From contig CAJWAA010000007.1 in NCBI GenBank assembly GCA_913020295.1, forward strand, positions 1 to 64,000: a DNA stretch of 64,000 bases, in the 5' to 3' direction. The translations under genes and the position numbers were made by a program. This document shows, one piece after another, positions 1-10,046 of the stretch (within the stretch, counting starts at the first letter, position 1; the number at the start of each line of letters is the position of its first letter). Below the pieces are notes generated by a model that was not told where the DNA came from, searched no databases, and worked only from the letters and a program-made list of their open reading frames with translations. The stretch comes from an uncultured Flavobacteriaceae bacterium (lineage in GTDB: Bacteria; Bacteroidota; Bacteroidia; Flavobacteriales; Flavobacteriaceae).

Positions 1-127
1 GACCTTCCTTTTCGTTTCCAACTCCAGTCACGTCCCAATAACTAAAGAAATTGACCTCTACTTTGTGCAAGGCCTCCTTTACCTCAACAAATTTTGACTT
101 TCTAATAATTGCTTCAATTTTTTTCAT
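1..127 (-). CDS. glnK: Nitrogen regulatory protein P-II (GlnK/GlnB type), 3' part cut by window edge
   Basis: The reverse strand from 127 reads MKKIEAIIRKSKF and later FFSYWDVTGVGNEKEG, the typical N-terminus of a PII signal-transduction protein; the rest lies outside the window. PII proteins are trimeric sensors of 2-oxoglutarate and ATP/ADP that bind and block ammonium channels. The gene starts 17 bases after the amt stop codon on the same strand, the classical amt-glnK arrangement, so the two are very probably co-transcribed. Too short to tell GlnK from GlnB by sequence; GlnK is chosen from the neighbour. The T-loop with its possible uridylylation tyrosine is not included. Confidence 0.85.
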   Translation of the reverse strand, partial: MKKIEAIIRKSKFVEVKEALHKVEVNFFSYWDVTGVGNEKEG

Positions 128-144
128 CTTGTAATAGATTTAAA

Positions 145-1386
145 TTATTCGTTATTGTATGATTTTACGCCAAAAGAAACCGAATCAATTCCAGCTTCTT
201 CCTCTTCGTTTGAAATCCTTACGCCTACTGCAGATTTTAAAACTTTCATCAATATAATGGTAAAAGAAAAAGAAAACAAGGCAATAGTCGATACTCCTAT
301 AAATTGGGTGATCAATAAATCAGCCCCTGCGCCAAAAAATAATCCCCCCTCTGTGGCAAAAAACCCAACTGCAAGTGTCCCAAACAGTCCATTGACTCCG
401 TGAACCGCAACCGCCCCTACTGGGTCATCAACTTTCATTTTATCAAAAAATAAAACAGCAACATCCACCAATACCCCAGCAATAAAACCAATAAAAATTG
501 CAGATACAGGACCAACAACATTACAGCCTGCGGTAATGGATACAAGACCAGCTAAAATACCGTTTATCACCATGGTGATATCAATTTTTCCATAAGAAAA
601 ATAGGTGTAAAACATAGTTGCAATTCCCCCTGCTGCAGAAGCCAAAAAAGTATTAACCACTACATCGCCAATAAGCTCCCAATTACCCACAGCACCCAAA
701 GTGGATCCGGGGTTAAACCCAAACCAACCAAACCAGAGAATGAATGCCCCAACAGAAGCTAAAGGTAAATTATGACCAGGAATTGTATTAGAATTTCCCT
801 CTTTGGAATATTTTCCAATCCTTGGGCCCAAAACTATAGCTGCAGCTAAAGCAGAAAATCCCCCCATCGCATGAACCGCTGCCGAACCAGCAAAATCATT
901 GAACCCCCTGACTGCCAACCAGCCATTGGGGTTCCAAACCCAGTTAGCAACCAGTGGATACATTATTCCACAGAAAACTACTACCATGATCGCATAGGAC
1001 CATAATTTCATCCTCTCGGCTAAAGCACCAGATACTATCGAAATAGCTGCGATGGCAAAACCCAGCTGAATGAACCAAAATAACTGATTGGATACTGTGA
1101 GACCCAATCCCAAATCTTCATCCATAATTCCAAAACCAGATGCAAACCATCCGTTGGAAACACCATAGGCCACTCCAAACCCTACTGCAAAAAAGGCAAT
1201 CCCTCCAAATGTGATGTCAATGATGACCTTGGCAATAATGCTCATGGCGTTTTTGGCGCGAATAAAACCGGCTTCCAATAAGGCAAATCCTGCTTCCATA
1301 AAAAAGATAAGTGCGGCACACAATGCAACCCAAACAGTATTGATTGCATAAACGTGTTCGTTTAATAATTCAGTATAATTTTCCAT
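145..1386 (-). CDS. amt: Ammonium transporter (Amt/MEP/Rh family)
   Basis: A 413-residue protein with about 11 hydrophobic segments carries out passage of ammonium/ammonia across the inner membrane for nitrogen assimilation. Family signatures are visible: FMEAGFALLEAGFIRAKN in the first segments, the two pore histidines in GSAAVHAMGG (about residue 168) and AVAVHGVNG (about residue 329), and DPVGA just before the second. Length is normal for bacterial Amt. Transcribed leftwards, followed directly by a PII gene that should regulate it. No clear promoter box is seen in the 150 bases upstream. Family assignment is firm; substrate preference is inferred from the family. Confidence 0.95.
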   Translation of the reverse strand: MENYTELLNEHVYAINTVWVALCAALIFFMEAGFALLEAGFIRAKNAMSIIAKVIIDITFGGIAFFAVGFGVAYGVSNGWFASGFGIMDEDLGLGLTVSNQLFWFIQLGFAIAAISIVSGALAERMKLWSYAIMVVVFCGIMYPLVANWVWNPNGWLAVRGFNDFAGSAAVHAMGGFSALAAAIVLGPRIGKYSKEGNSNTIPGHNLPLASVGAFILWFGWFGFNPGSTLGAVGNWELIGDVVVNTFLASAAGGIATMFYTYFSYGKIDITMVINGILAGLVSITAGCNVVGPVSAIFIGFIAGVLVDVAVLFFDKMKVDDPVGAVAVHGVNGLFGTLAVGFFATEGGLFFGAGADLLITQFIGVSTIALFSFSFTIILMKVLKSAVGVRISNEEEEAGIDSVSFGVKSYNNE

Positions 1387-1514
1387 TGGTTTATTAATTA
1401 TTGTTTTGCGGAGGTAATATAGTTAATAAATCAAAAATGGGGCTGGTGACACATAAGTTTTATGTCAAATGAGTCAAAAACCAAAGGGTATAATCAATCA
1501 AAAAAAAGTGGGAG

Positions 1515-1533
1515 TATGAGGAGCTACCTCATA
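1515..1533 (-). terminator. Putative hairpin terminator downstream of the bestrophin-like gene
   Basis: TATGAGG (1515-1521) and CCTCATA (1527-1533) form a perfect 7-bp stem with a 5-base loop. On the reverse strand an eight-T run (complement of 1500-1507) follows about seven bases later. The gap between stem and T-run makes it a weak intrinsic terminator. Confidence 0.4.
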
Positions 1534-1539
1534 GAATGG

Positions 1540-2343
1540 TTATTCCAAAATTTCATTTTCACCAACCAACATTTCATTGAATTTTAAATCGTCTAATCCC
1601 TGCTGATCAAATGGATCTTCAATGTATTCTTGAATATTGTAAAGGGCCATGAAAATAAAACCAATGATTACAGAGAAAAATAGTGAAACCCCCAGTTCTA
1701 AAAAATTATTTTTATCAAAACTTGCAAGAATATGTGAGTTATATACCAAAGGAGAGAGGTATATAAATATCAAGCAATACATTCTCAAAGATATCGGTGT
1801 GGCATGAACCTTAAGGGTATTTAATTTTTCTACACATTCAAAAAGTTCATTCTTAACCCTAATAATACTGTCCTTCTCTCTTTCGTTGTAATGTTTTTTA
1901 TAGCCCTCGAGCGTGTAGAAAATTTCTTTGCGTTGCTTTCTAATAACTGCCATGTTAGTTTCTGAAAAATCCGTCAAATGATCCAATACATTTTTTTGCA
2001 ACTTAAGAAGATCGGAAAAAAAAGCGCCGTAAGCTTTTTTTCCTATACCATCAACGGCTCTGACAAGATTAGATAATTCAATGATTTTATTCCTAAAACT
2101 ATTAAACTCTCCAATAGATTCTTGACGTTTTTGATAAGCACTGGTAATGGAAAAAACCAACGGAAAAACTATGGCAATACTGAGTATGGTAAAATCAATA
2201 TGCAAGCTAAAATTAAATTTGTCATAAAAAAAGTAAATAATCAATGTTTCTATAACAATCAGAAGCATTCGAAAGTTGATGGCAGATGAAATTACTCTCA
2301 TTTTGATGTTTTTTTGGTTCCCGTTCTTTAGAATTTTCGACAT
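1540..2343 (-). CDS. Bestrophin-like multi-pass membrane protein
   Basis: 267 residues. Two hydrophobic segments lie near residues 25-70, a charged helical stretch covers about 75-180, and two more segments lie near 185-240. The C-terminal run YNIQEYIEDPFDQQGLDDLKF resembles the post-membrane IE-(D/N)PF-acidic motif of bestrophin-type anion channels and related UPF0187 proteins; bestrophins usually have four membrane helices with this motif after the last. I infer a chloride/anion channel-like fold, but pore residues cannot be judged from sequence alone. It stands alone, with a weak hairpin downstream. An alternative ATG 14 codons in (MRVISS) would also leave a plausible protein. Confidence 0.5.
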   Translation of the reverse strand: MSKILKNGNQKNIKMRVISSAINFRMLLIVIETLIIYFFYDKFNFSLHIDFTILSIAIVFPLVFSITSAYQKRQESIGEFNSFRNKIIELSNLVRAVDGIGKKAYGAFFSDLLKLQKNVLDHLTDFSETNMAVIRKQRKEIFYTLEGYKKHYNEREKDSIIRVKNELFECVEKLNTLKVHATPISLRMYCLIFIYLSPLVYNSHILASFDKNNFLELGVSLFFSVIIGFIFMALYNIQEYIEDPFDQQGLDDLKFNEMLVGENEILE

Positions 2344-2563
2344 TCTACTTTTAATAAACTCATTATACTAAATGATATTGCCTTATTTATAAAAAATATC
2401 AAAAATTCATCTGATTTACATTATAAATCAAGTTGCAAAAAGTGATGATAAGATCAATAATTGCATGATATATTTACGATTATTAAAATTACAAAAAAAT
2501 CGAAAATTTAATTTTTACTCTTTCACTAACAAAACCCCTAGATTATAGGTTAATTCAAAAGTA

Positions 2564-3667
2564 TTATGGGGTTAAGGCAATGGGACGACCATATGCCCGT
2601 CCTTGTTTTTGTGGCAATCCCAGCAGCATACGAACTGTTGCTGCGATTTGATGTGTATAAAGTTGGCCCTCTCGCTTGATCTCTCCCATAGGAGCAACTC
2701 CTTTTCCAAAAAAGATAAACCATGTTTGATCTGATCCAATTATTTTTTTGCTATGATTTCTCCAAGTGTCAATGGGATCGGTCCCTCTTCCATGATCTGT
2801 AGTAATAACGAATGTAGTTTTATCACGATAATAATCACTTTTTTGAGTGTAATTCCATAAATCCTCTATAAGCGCGTCAGTATTTTTTGCAGACTTTAAA
2901 TAGGATTCATAATCCCCATTATGAGCGAAATCATCTGTCTCCCCATAGGAGATGTAAATAAAATCAGGCCGATGTTTTTTAAGATAGGCTTTTGCATATT
3001 GATGAGTGAAACCGTCAAGTCTTACTGAACCCCATGGGCTAGGAATTTGTCTCTGTAGTTCGTTGAGTAACTCTTCTTGTTTAGTAAGGGGGAAATCCGT
3101 AGAGGGCTCAAAACCACAATTGGTATAAATACCTGATCTCTCCTGATTTACTATAGCATCGAAAACATCCCAACTGCCGAAAGCAGCAACCCTGGAGATG
3201 CCATATCGTTTTGCAAATTGCTCCAAAACTGTCTCGTTGGGATTGGGAATTTTATCATTACTGTATATATTTTTGTCATCTGCCCTACCTGTCAATATCT
3301 CATTATAACCTGGATAGGAAAACCACATACCATTGGTCAGGTTTACCTTACTCCCTAGTTTGCGATTACCATGAATCTGTCCCATTTTAATGACTTGATT
3401 CCATATAAAAGGCATCAATGCCAATCTTCTCTCTTGTTTGGTTTCAGCCCAAGTCCAATTGTAAAGTTTATCAGGGTGTTTTACATACTTTTTGTTTTTA
3501 ACCAGTAGGGAGTCTGCACCAAAAAATAGCTCTTGCCATCTCAATCCATCAAGGGTTATCAAAAAAACCTTGTTCTCGTCAATATGGCTTTGAGACAAAC
3601 AGATATGAGTGAAAAGTAAGAAAATAATTAAATAGTTAGATATTCGCTTCTGTAACATTTGATGCAT
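2564..3667 (-). CDS. Secreted alkaline phosphatase superfamily protein (nucleotide pyrophosphatase/phosphodiesterase-like)
   Basis: 367 residues with an N-terminal signal sequence (hydrophobic stretch about residues 10-26, ending LSQSH). The metal-binding framework of the alkaline phosphatase/sulfatase/phosphopentomutase superfamily is visible: an N-terminal Asp in ITLDGLRWQELFFG, a nucleophile region YPGYNEILTG, ETDDFAHNGDYE with Asp and His ligands, and TTDHGRGTD near residue 290. Likely a periplasmic phosphate- or sulfate-ester hydrolase; substrate unknown. The usual Thr nucleophile of NPP enzymes is not obvious, and a Ser just before YPGY could serve. The start may be the Met three codons later (3658). 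Not clearly part of an operon. Confidence 0.7.
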   Translation of the reverse strand: MHQMLQKRISNYLIIFLLFTHICLSQSHIDENKVFLITLDGLRWQELFFGADSLLVKNKKYVKHPDKLYNWTWAETKQERRLALMPFIWNQVIKMGQIHGNRKLGSKVNLTNGMWFSYPGYNEILTGRADDKNIYSNDKIPNPNETVLEQFAKRYGISRVAAFGSWDVFDAIVNQERSGIYTNCGFEPSTDFPLTKQEELLNELQRQIPSPWGSVRLDGFTHQYAKAYLKKHRPDFIYISYGETDDFAHNGDYESYLKSAKNTDALIEDLWNYTQKSDYYRDKTTFVITTDHGRGTDPIDTWRNHSKKIIGSDQTWFIFFGKGVAPMGEIKREGQLYTHQIAATVRMLLGLPQKQGRAYGRPIALTP

Positions 3668-4011
3668 TGAAAGTTTTATAAATTAAATTTTCATAGATAA
3701 TCCACAATTTAATTGAATTTCAGAAAATTATATCTCCTATTTATGTATTATTTTAAAAAGTCTTTTTGACAGCATTCTAACAGTTCGGAACAATTTAATT
3801 ATAGATCAGTATAATTAAACTGAATATAATTTTTACTGAAAATCTCAAGAGTTTTTTAGATCCCTTTTCTTTAGAACTATTTTATTTAACTAGTTAATAT
3901 CATTATACCTAAACTTTACTTTATTTTATTTAATTCATTTATTTTTAGTTATGTTACACATACAAAAAATGGTAGTTTACTATTAATATGATTCTTAAAT
4001 AGGTTTGATAA
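3668..4011. other. AT-rich intergenic region without a recognisable gene
   Basis: Between the phosphatase gene start and the aconitase terminator. Stop codons are dense in all frames and no RNA gene or repeat is recognised. It probably contains the phosphatase promoter. A TTG followed 19 bases later by TAATTTAT about 20 bases upstream of that start is a weak candidate. Confidence 0.5.
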
Positions 4012-4037
4012 AAAAGCCCGTGTTTGCATGGGCTTTT
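4012..4037 (-). terminator. Rho-independent terminator of aconitase
   Basis: AAAAGCCCGTG (4012-4022) and CATGGGCTTTT (4027-4037) form an 11-bp stem with one G-U pair and a 4-base loop. On the reverse strand it ends in a T-run and lies 22 bases beyond the acn stop codon. Confidence 0.85.
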
Positions 4038-4059
4038 CATTTATAATTATTCACTTGAG

Positions 4060-6327
4060 TTAGGCTGCATTTTGCTTCTTGATGAGATTCAATGCCGAAC
4101 CATCTTTGAACCACTCAATTTGTTGTTTATTATATGAATGATTCGCCAAGATGATATCCTTAGAGCCATCGGCATGTAAGACCTCAATAGTCAATTGCTT
4201 ACCGGGAGAAAAATCTTTTAAGTCAACAAAGTTGAAGGTATCATCCTCTTGAATTAAATCATAATCTGCTTCATTAGCAAATGTAATTCCCAACATTCCT
4301 TGTTTCTTTAGGTTGGTTTCGTGAATACGGGCAAACGATTTTACCAAGACTACTTTTACCCCTAAAAAACGAGGCTCCATAGCTGCGTGCTCACGAGAAG
4401 ACCCCTCTCCATAATTGTGGTCCCCCACAACTACAGTTTCAATACCCGCTGCTTTGTACTCTCGCTGGGTATCCGGAACTCCGCCGTATGCTCCAGTCAA
4501 TTGATTTTTGACAAAGTTGGTTTTTTGATTGAAAGCATTTACAGCACCAATTAAACAATTATTAGAAATGTTATCTAAGTGACCACGGAAACGTAACCAT
4601 GGTCCTGCCATAGAAATATGGTCAGTAGTACATTTGCCAAATGCTTTTATTAATAGCTTAGCCCCGATAAGGTTTTCTCGGTTCCAAGGGGCAAAGGGTA
4701 TTAATAATTGAAGGCGCTCAGAACCCTCTTTTACAACTACCTCAACACCGGAGCCATCTGCCTCAGGAGCCAGGTAACCATTGTCTTTTACATCAAAACC
4801 TAAAGGCGGGAGCTCCATTCCGGTAGGTGGATCAAGTTTTACCTCTTCTCCATTTTGATTCAGTAGGGAATCGTTAACAGGATCAAAATCCAATCGTCCT
4901 GAGATAGCCACGGCAGCGACCATTTCGGGTGAGGCTACAAAAGCATGGGTGTTTGGGTTTCCATCGTTACGCTTTGAAAAGTTTCGGTTAAAAGAATGAA
5001 TAATTGAATTTTTCTCTTGTTTATCTGCTCCCTCACGTGCCCATTGTCCAATACATGGACCACAAGCATTGGTGAAAATCTTAGCATTTAAGTCTTCAAA
5101 AATATCCAGCAAACCATCGCGTTCTGCCGTATAGCGCACCTGTTCTGATCCAGGGTTGATTCCAAATTCCGCTTTAGTAACCAAGTTTTTATCCACTGCT
5201 TGCTTAGCAATAGAAGCGGCGCGAGAAAGGTCTTCGTAGGAAGAGTTGGTACACGAGCCAATCAATCCCCATTCTACTTTCAATGGCCAGTCGTTCTCTT
5301 TTGCTACAGTGCTCATGTCTGAAACTGCAGTGGCCAAATCTGGGGTAAAAGGTCCATTTATATGAGGACCTAGTGTATCTAAATCTATTTCAATGACTCG
5401 GTCGAAATACTGTTCCGGATTTACATAAACCTCAGGATCGGCTGTAAGATGATGACTTACTGCGTTTGCAGCATCAGCCACATCATCGCGACCGGTGGAT
5501 CGCAAATAACGTTCCATGGATTGGTCATAACCAAAGGTAGAAGTTGTTGCCCCTACCTCAGCTCCCATATTACAGATGGTTCCTTTACCTGTACAAGACA
5601 TGGATTCTGCTCCTTCTCCAAAATATTCAATGATGGCTCCTGTTCCTCCTTTTACGGTAAGAATACCTGCTACTTTTAAAATAACATCTTTGGGTGCTGT
5701 CCAACCATTTAATTTTCCGTTTAATTTAACCCCAATGAGTTTTGGGAATTTCAACTCCCATGGCATATCAGCCATCACATCAACGGCATCAGCTCCTCCT
5801 ACTCCTATGGCTAACATCCCTAGACCACCCGCATTTACGGTATGTGAATCAGTACCAATCATCATTCCGCCGGGGAAAGCATAATTTTCTAACACAACTT
5901 GGTGAATGATTCCTGCTCCCGGCTTCCAGAATCCAATACCATATTTATTGGAAACTGACTCTAAAAAGTTAAATACTTCTGCTGAGACAGAATTGGCTGA
6001 CTTTAGGTCTTCTAATGCCCCTTTTTTTGCTTGAATTAAATGATCACAATGTACTGTGGTTGGAACTGCTACTTTAGACTTGCCTGCTTGCATGAATTGC
6101 AATAAGGCCATCTGAGCCGTCGCATCCTGGCAAGCAATACGGTCGGGTGCAAAATCAACGTAATCTATTCCACGGGTGTAGGCTTGATCGGAGGCGCCCT
6201 CCCATATGTGGGAATATAAAATCTTTTCTGATGCGGTTAGAGGCTTTCCAGTAAGTTTTTTGGCTTGATTTACACGCTCCTCCAAACGTGCATAGACTGC
6301 TTTGATCATTTCAATATCAAATGCCAT
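4060..6327 (-). CDS. acnA: Aconitate hydratase (citrate/isocitrate isomerisation)
   Basis: 755 residues; catalyses citrate to isocitrate through cis-aconitate in the TCA cycle, in the cytoplasm, with a [4Fe-4S] cluster. Visible signatures include [28 protein letters not shown] in domain 1 (about residue 157), the first cluster cysteine in [11 protein letters not shown] (about 357), the other two in [11 protein letters not shown] (about 421-424), and the swivelling domain with [15 protein letters not shown] (about 637). This matches the mitochondrial-type aconitase common in Bacteroidota. Monocistronic, with a clear terminator after it. No strong promoter box is seen within 60 bases upstream. 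Confidence 0.97.
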   Translation of the reverse strand: MAFDIEMIKAVYARLEERVNQAKKLTGKPLTASEKILYSHIWEGASDQAYTRGIDYVDFAPDRIACQDATAQMALLQFMQAGKSKVAVPTTVHCDHLIQAKKGALEDLKSANSVSAEVFNFLESVSNKYGIGFWKPGAGIIHQVVLENYAFPGGMMIGTDSHTVNAGGLGMLAIGVGGADAVDVMADMPWELKFPKLIGVKLNGKLNGWTAPKDVILKVAGILTVKGGTGAIIEYFGEGAESMSCTGKGTICNMGAEVGATTSTFGYDQSMERYLRSTGRDDVADAANAVSHHLTADPEVYVNPEQYFDRVIEIDLDTLGPHINGPFTPDLATAVSDMSTVAKENDWPLKVEWGLIGSCTNSSYEDLSRAASIAKQAVDKNLVTKAEFGINPGSEQVRYTAERDGLLDIFEDLNAKIFTNACGPCIGQWAREGADKQEKNSIIHSFNRNFSKRNDGNPNTHAFVASPEMVAAVAISGRLDFDPVNDSLLNQNGEEVKLDPPTGMELPPLGFDVKDNGYLAPEADGSGVEVVVKEGSERLQLLIPFAPWNRENLIGAKLLIKAFGKCTTDHISMAGPWLRFRGHLDNISNNCLIGAVNAFNQKTNFVKNQLTGAYGGVPDTQREYKAAGIETVVVGDHNYGEGSSREHAAMEPRFLGVKVVLVKSFARIHETNLKKQGMLGITFANEADYDLIQEDDTFNFVDLKDFSPGKQLTIEVLHADGSKDIILANHSYNKQQIEWFKDGSALNLIKKQNAA

Positions 6328-6959
6328 AGTTCTTAATTCAAAATTGATGTAAAACTACGAAATAAAGCGTTTAGAATATATCTGTATAATAGATTATGTA
6401 GACATGCATGTATAAATATAACATCCATAGATAAACTATTATTTTTCTATGGTATATGTGTTTTTGGTATTAAAATTTATAAAGTTTTCAAATGCAATTA
6501 CCATAAATTCATCTGGCGGTTTGAAATCATCGATATTCCAAAAGATTTATTCATAAATCAAAGCCATCATTCCCAAAAACCTTTAAAAACACACAAATAA
6601 GAACGTTAGGAAAAATCAAAAAAACTTAAAATTTTGGATTTAAATTATTTTTAGTGCAACGCTGACACTATTTGTAAATGACCGTATTTGAAACGAATCA
6701 CTATTGAATTTCAGGTTATATAGTGCCTATTTTCATCGGATTACGTGGACGGTTGATGGTAAAGTGACTTAAAAAACTCTACAAAATTATCTATTTGGAA
6801 TAACAAGAATGCGACAAACTTTGAATGGAATAGTTAGCAAGTCAATATTTCAGAGAATGTATTAATTTAAGGTTTTGTTGGGATTTTATTAACATTTATT
6901 TATATATTGCGATAGGTGTTCGCACACGAAAAAATATTAATTAACTAAACTATTAATTT
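6328..6959. other. 632-base intergenic region between aconitase and the PUL
   Basis: Unusually long for this window. No convincing ORF or RNA gene is seen. It holds an imperfect inverted repeat, CCATAG (6424-6429) with CTATGG (6447-6452). Near its right end is a possible susC promoter, TTG at 6878-6880 and TATATATTGC at 6901-6910. The rest is AT-rich and may contain the regulatory region of the susC operon. Confidence 0.5.
6878..6910 (+). promoter_or_regulatory. Possible susC promoter
   Basis: TTG (6878-6880), 20 bases, then TATATATTGC (6901-6910), an approximate version of the Bacteroidota -33/-7 pair. It lies 50 bases before the susC ATG. The -7 box departs from TAnnTTTG, so the call is weak. 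Confidence 0.3.
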
Positions 6960-9900
6960 ATGAATTCTATTTATTTGGGTATTTTTAAATCCCAAACAAA
7001 AACACTATCGCTCTTCAAAAAGGGTGCATTGTGTTTGTTGTTTTTAGTAGGTTCGTTTGTCACTGCACAGCAATCCCTGAGTGGATCTGTTGTAGACCCT
7101 GCAGGAGTTCCACTCCCTGGGGTTAACGTAGTTATTAAAGGAACCAATACTGGAACTTCAACTGATTTCGATGGAAATTTCTCAATTGAAGCCTCCAGTT
7201 CAGATGTGTTAATCTTTTCTTTTGTTGGTTTTAAAGACCAGGAGGTTTCCGTCGGAGAAAATTCTTCTTTCAGTATTTCTCTTGAAGAGGAAGCAAGCTT
7301 TCTAGACGAAATTATCGTAACAGGTTATGGAACTCAAACTCGAAGAGAAGTTACTGCCTCCATTGTTCGTGTTGATTCTGAAACAATAGAAAGAGTTGCC
7401 GCTGGAAGTAGTATAGATGCTATAAAAGGTCAGGTAGCTGGTGTTGATATTACAGCAGCAGGTGGTAGACCAGGTCAAAGCCCTCAAGTTCGTATTAGAG
7501 GTCGTAGATCACTTTCTGCGTCTAATGATCCATTGTATGTTGTAGACGGTATTCCAGTAACTAGTAGTGTTGATGGCGGTGCAATTTTTGATATCGCACC
7601 TCAAGACATTGAGTCTATGGAAATCTTAAAAGATGCTGCTGCAACAGCTATCTATGGGTCAAGAGGAGCAAACGGTGTTATACTTATTACTACGAAAAGA
7701 GGTAGACAAGGCGAGAAAACTGCAGTTAGTTACTCAGGTTACTATGGAACAACAGAAGTTCTGAATGTACCTGACATGATGGATGCAGAGCAATACAAGC
7801 AAATGAGAGCCGAGGCCTTCAGAAAAAATTCAAGTAATGAGTTTATGTATGATGGTAATATAGAATCTGATTTATATGTTCTTTTTGACGGTGAACAAGC
7901 TCTTGTAGATAATTATAATGCTGGTGCTGATTTCAATTACCTTGATAACATTTTAAGAAAAGGTTCTCAGCAATCACATCAACTATCAGCTAGGGGTGGA
8001 ACAGAGAAAACTGCTTATAATGCATCATTGGGATACTTCCTGGAAGAAGGTATAGTTCCTGGGATGGATTATGAGAGAATTAATGCTAGAATTAACCTTG
8101 ATCATCGTATTAATGACATGTTCAAGTTTGGAATGTCTGCTACATTAACCCAAGCAACAAATAACTGGGGTTCTAATGCAGTAATGAATGAATCCTTGAG
8201 ACAGCTTCCTTTGGGTCGTCCATATTTAGATGACGGAGTTACTCCAAGAATGTTTACTTGGAATGATGGTATTGCAACTAACCCCCTTGCTGAAATTGTT
8301 CCAGGAGCCTACATTGATGAAAGGCTATCAACAAGAATTTTCTTGCCAACATATTTACAAGTTAATTTTAATCCAGATTTGACATTTACTTCAACTTTTG
8401 GACCTGACTTACGTTTTGTAAGAAGAGGGGAGTTTAGAGGTGCTGCTACCAATGATAACCGTCTCGGACCTGCAGATGCAGAAACTGAAACAAGAAGAGA
8501 GCAAGGGTTCACATTGGAAAATTTATTGACTTACAACAAAGAGATTGGCCCTGGTACTTTAAAAGTTACCTTACTTCAATCTATCCAAGAATTTACCAGT
8601 GAAACTGGAAAAGCTGAGGTATTAAACCTGCCATATGAGTCTCAATTATGGTATAATATTGGAACTGCCGCTGTAAAGGGTAATTTAAGTTCATCATTGA
8701 GTGAGTGGCAATTACAATCATACATGGGTCGTCTGAATTATGATATTGATGGAAAATATTTATTCCAGGTATCAATGAGGGGTGATGGATCTTCAAGATT
8801 ATCTGAAGGCAACAAATGGGCATACTTCCCAGGTGTATCGGCTGGATGGAGAATCAATGAGGAAAGCTTTATGGCAGATACTCCATTTGATGAATTAAAA
8901 CTTCGTTTATCATACGGAGAGGTTGGAAATACTGCTATTTCTCCATATCAAACCCAAGGTGGTTTAGCCAGAACTGTTTACTCTTGGGGTGGATCAAGCG
9001 CTTTTGGTTATCGTGTTAATGATATACCTAATGCTGATCTTGGCTGGGAAATATCTAAGACTGTTGATTTTGGTGTAGATTTCTCTCTGATGGGAGGAAA
9101 TATCAATGGTACTTTTGATGTTTATCAGACTAATACAACAGATCTTATTTTGGCTAGAAACCTTCCATGGACTTCAGGATATGAGAGTGTATTCCAAAAT
9201 GTTGGTGCTACAGAAACTAACGGTGTTGAATTTGGAATTAATGCTGTAATTCTTGATAACCCTGACGGATTAAATTTTGACGTTAGTTTCAACATTTCTA
9301 GCTATGATGAGAAAATTACTGAACTTGCTTTAACTGATGAAAACGGGAACCCTATGGACGATGTAGGAAACGAGTGGTTTATTGGTCAACCTGTTAGAGT
9401 GTTTTATAACTACCAATATGGTGGTATCTATCAAGTTAGTGAGGCTAGTTTAGCACAGAGTCTTGAGGGTAAAATCCCTGGTGAAATTAGAAGAGCTGAT
9501 ACCAATGGAGACGGAGCTATCACTCCAGATGACAGAGTTGTTCTTGGAACTGATGTTCCTGACTATTTTGGAGGTATTACTACTAATTTCAGCTATGGTA
9601 ACTTTGATCTAAGTGCTTTCTTCTATTTTAAGCAAGGTCAAATGATTAATAGTAATTTCCATAGATCAAACAATAGTTTACAAGGAAGGTACAATAACCT
9701 TGATGTAGATTATTGGACACCAGATAACCCTAATGGAAGATTCCCAAGACCAAATATTGGAAATGAGAGAGCTGTTGATGGTGATCTCTTAAGATATTTT
9801 GATGGAAGCTATGTAAAGCTTAGAAACTTAACTTTAGGTTACAACTTTGAATCTGAAGTAGCTTCAACTCTCGGTATGAAGAACCTTAGAGTTTACTTAC

Positions 9901-10028
9901 AAGGACAAAACTTATGGTTTGGAGCTGATTATGACACATTTGATCCAGAAATTGGTGAAGCAACTCTAGGAAGTAGTGTCGCTCCTTCCTCTAGTATGTG
10001 GGCATTTGGAGTAAGAGCTAACTTTTAA
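6960..10028 (+). CDS. susC: SusC/RagA-family TonB-dependent outer-membrane transporter
   Basis: 1022 residues. The order is: signal peptide (about 1-37, ending VTAQQ), carboxypeptidase-D-like domain (LSGSVVDPAGVPLPGVNVVIKG to about 115), plug domain starting LDEIIVTGYGTQTRREVT (about 115), with PLYVVDGIPV and IYGSRGANGVILITTKRG, then a 22-strand-type barrel ending WAFGVRANF with the terminal Phe of outer-membrane proteins. It imports oligosaccharides in complex with the SusD lipoprotein encoded 18 bases downstream, powered by TonB. No anti-sigma/sigma pair and no N-terminal secretin-like (STN) extension is seen, so trans-envelope signalling is not expected. The substrate is not predictable from sequence. 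Confidence 0.95.
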   Translation: MNSIYLGIFKSQTKTLSLFKKGALCLLFLVGSFVTAQQSLSGSVVDPAGVPLPGVNVVIKGTNTGTSTDFDGNFSIEASSSDVLIFSFVGFKDQEVSVGENSSFSISLEEEASFLDEIIVTGYGTQTRREVTASIVRVDSETIERVAAGSSIDAIKGQVAGVDITAAGGRPGQSPQVRIRGRRSLSASNDPLYVVDGIPVTSSVDGGAIFDIAPQDIESMEILKDAAATAIYGSRGANGVILITTKRGRQGEKTAVSYSGYYGTTEVLNVPDMMDAEQYKQMRAEAFRKNSSNEFMYDGNIESDLYVLFDGEQALVDNYNAGADFNYLDNILRKGSQQSHQLSARGGTEKTAYNASLGYFLEEGIVPGMDYERINARINLDHRINDMFKFGMSATLTQATNNWGSNAVMNESLRQLPLGRPYLDDGVTPRMFTWNDGIATNPLAEIVPGAYIDERLSTRIFLPTYLQVNFNPDLTFTSTFGPDLRFVRRGEFRGAATNDNRLGPADAETETRREQGFTLENLLTYNKEIGPGTLKVTLLQSIQEFTSETGKAEVLNLPYESQLWYNIGTAAVKGNLSSSLSEWQLQSYMGRLNYDIDGKYLFQVSMRGDGSSRLSEGNKWAYFPGVSAGWRINEESFMADTPFDELKLRLSYGEVGNTAISPYQTQGGLARTVYSWGGSSAFGYRVNDIPNADLGWEISKTVDFGVDFSLMGGNINGTFDVYQTNTTDLILARNLPWTSGYESVFQNVGATETNGVEFGINAVILDNPDGLNFDVSFNISSYDEKITELALTDENGNPMDDVGNEWFIGQPVRVFYNYQYGGIYQVSEASLAQSLEGKIPGEIRRADTNGDGAITPDDRVVLGTDVPDYFGGITTNFSYGNFDLSAFFYFKQGQMINSNFHRSNNSLQGRYNNLDVDYWTPDNPNGRFPRPNIGNERAVDGDLLRYFDGSYVKLRNLTLGYNFESEVASTLGMKNLRVYLQGQNLWFGADYDTFDPEIGEATLGSSVAPSSSMWAFGVRANF

Positions 10029-10046
10029 TTATAATTATTTTAAGAC

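Noticed and set aside
5034-5039. CACGTG inside aconitase (also at 29587-29592 in recA)
   Set aside because: Flanking bases do not match the parS arms.
5449-5884. Open frames antisense to aconitase
   Set aside because: Shadows of acnA; Cys/Ser/Pro-rich with no family features. The same holds for antisense frames in recA, atpA, mnmG and others.
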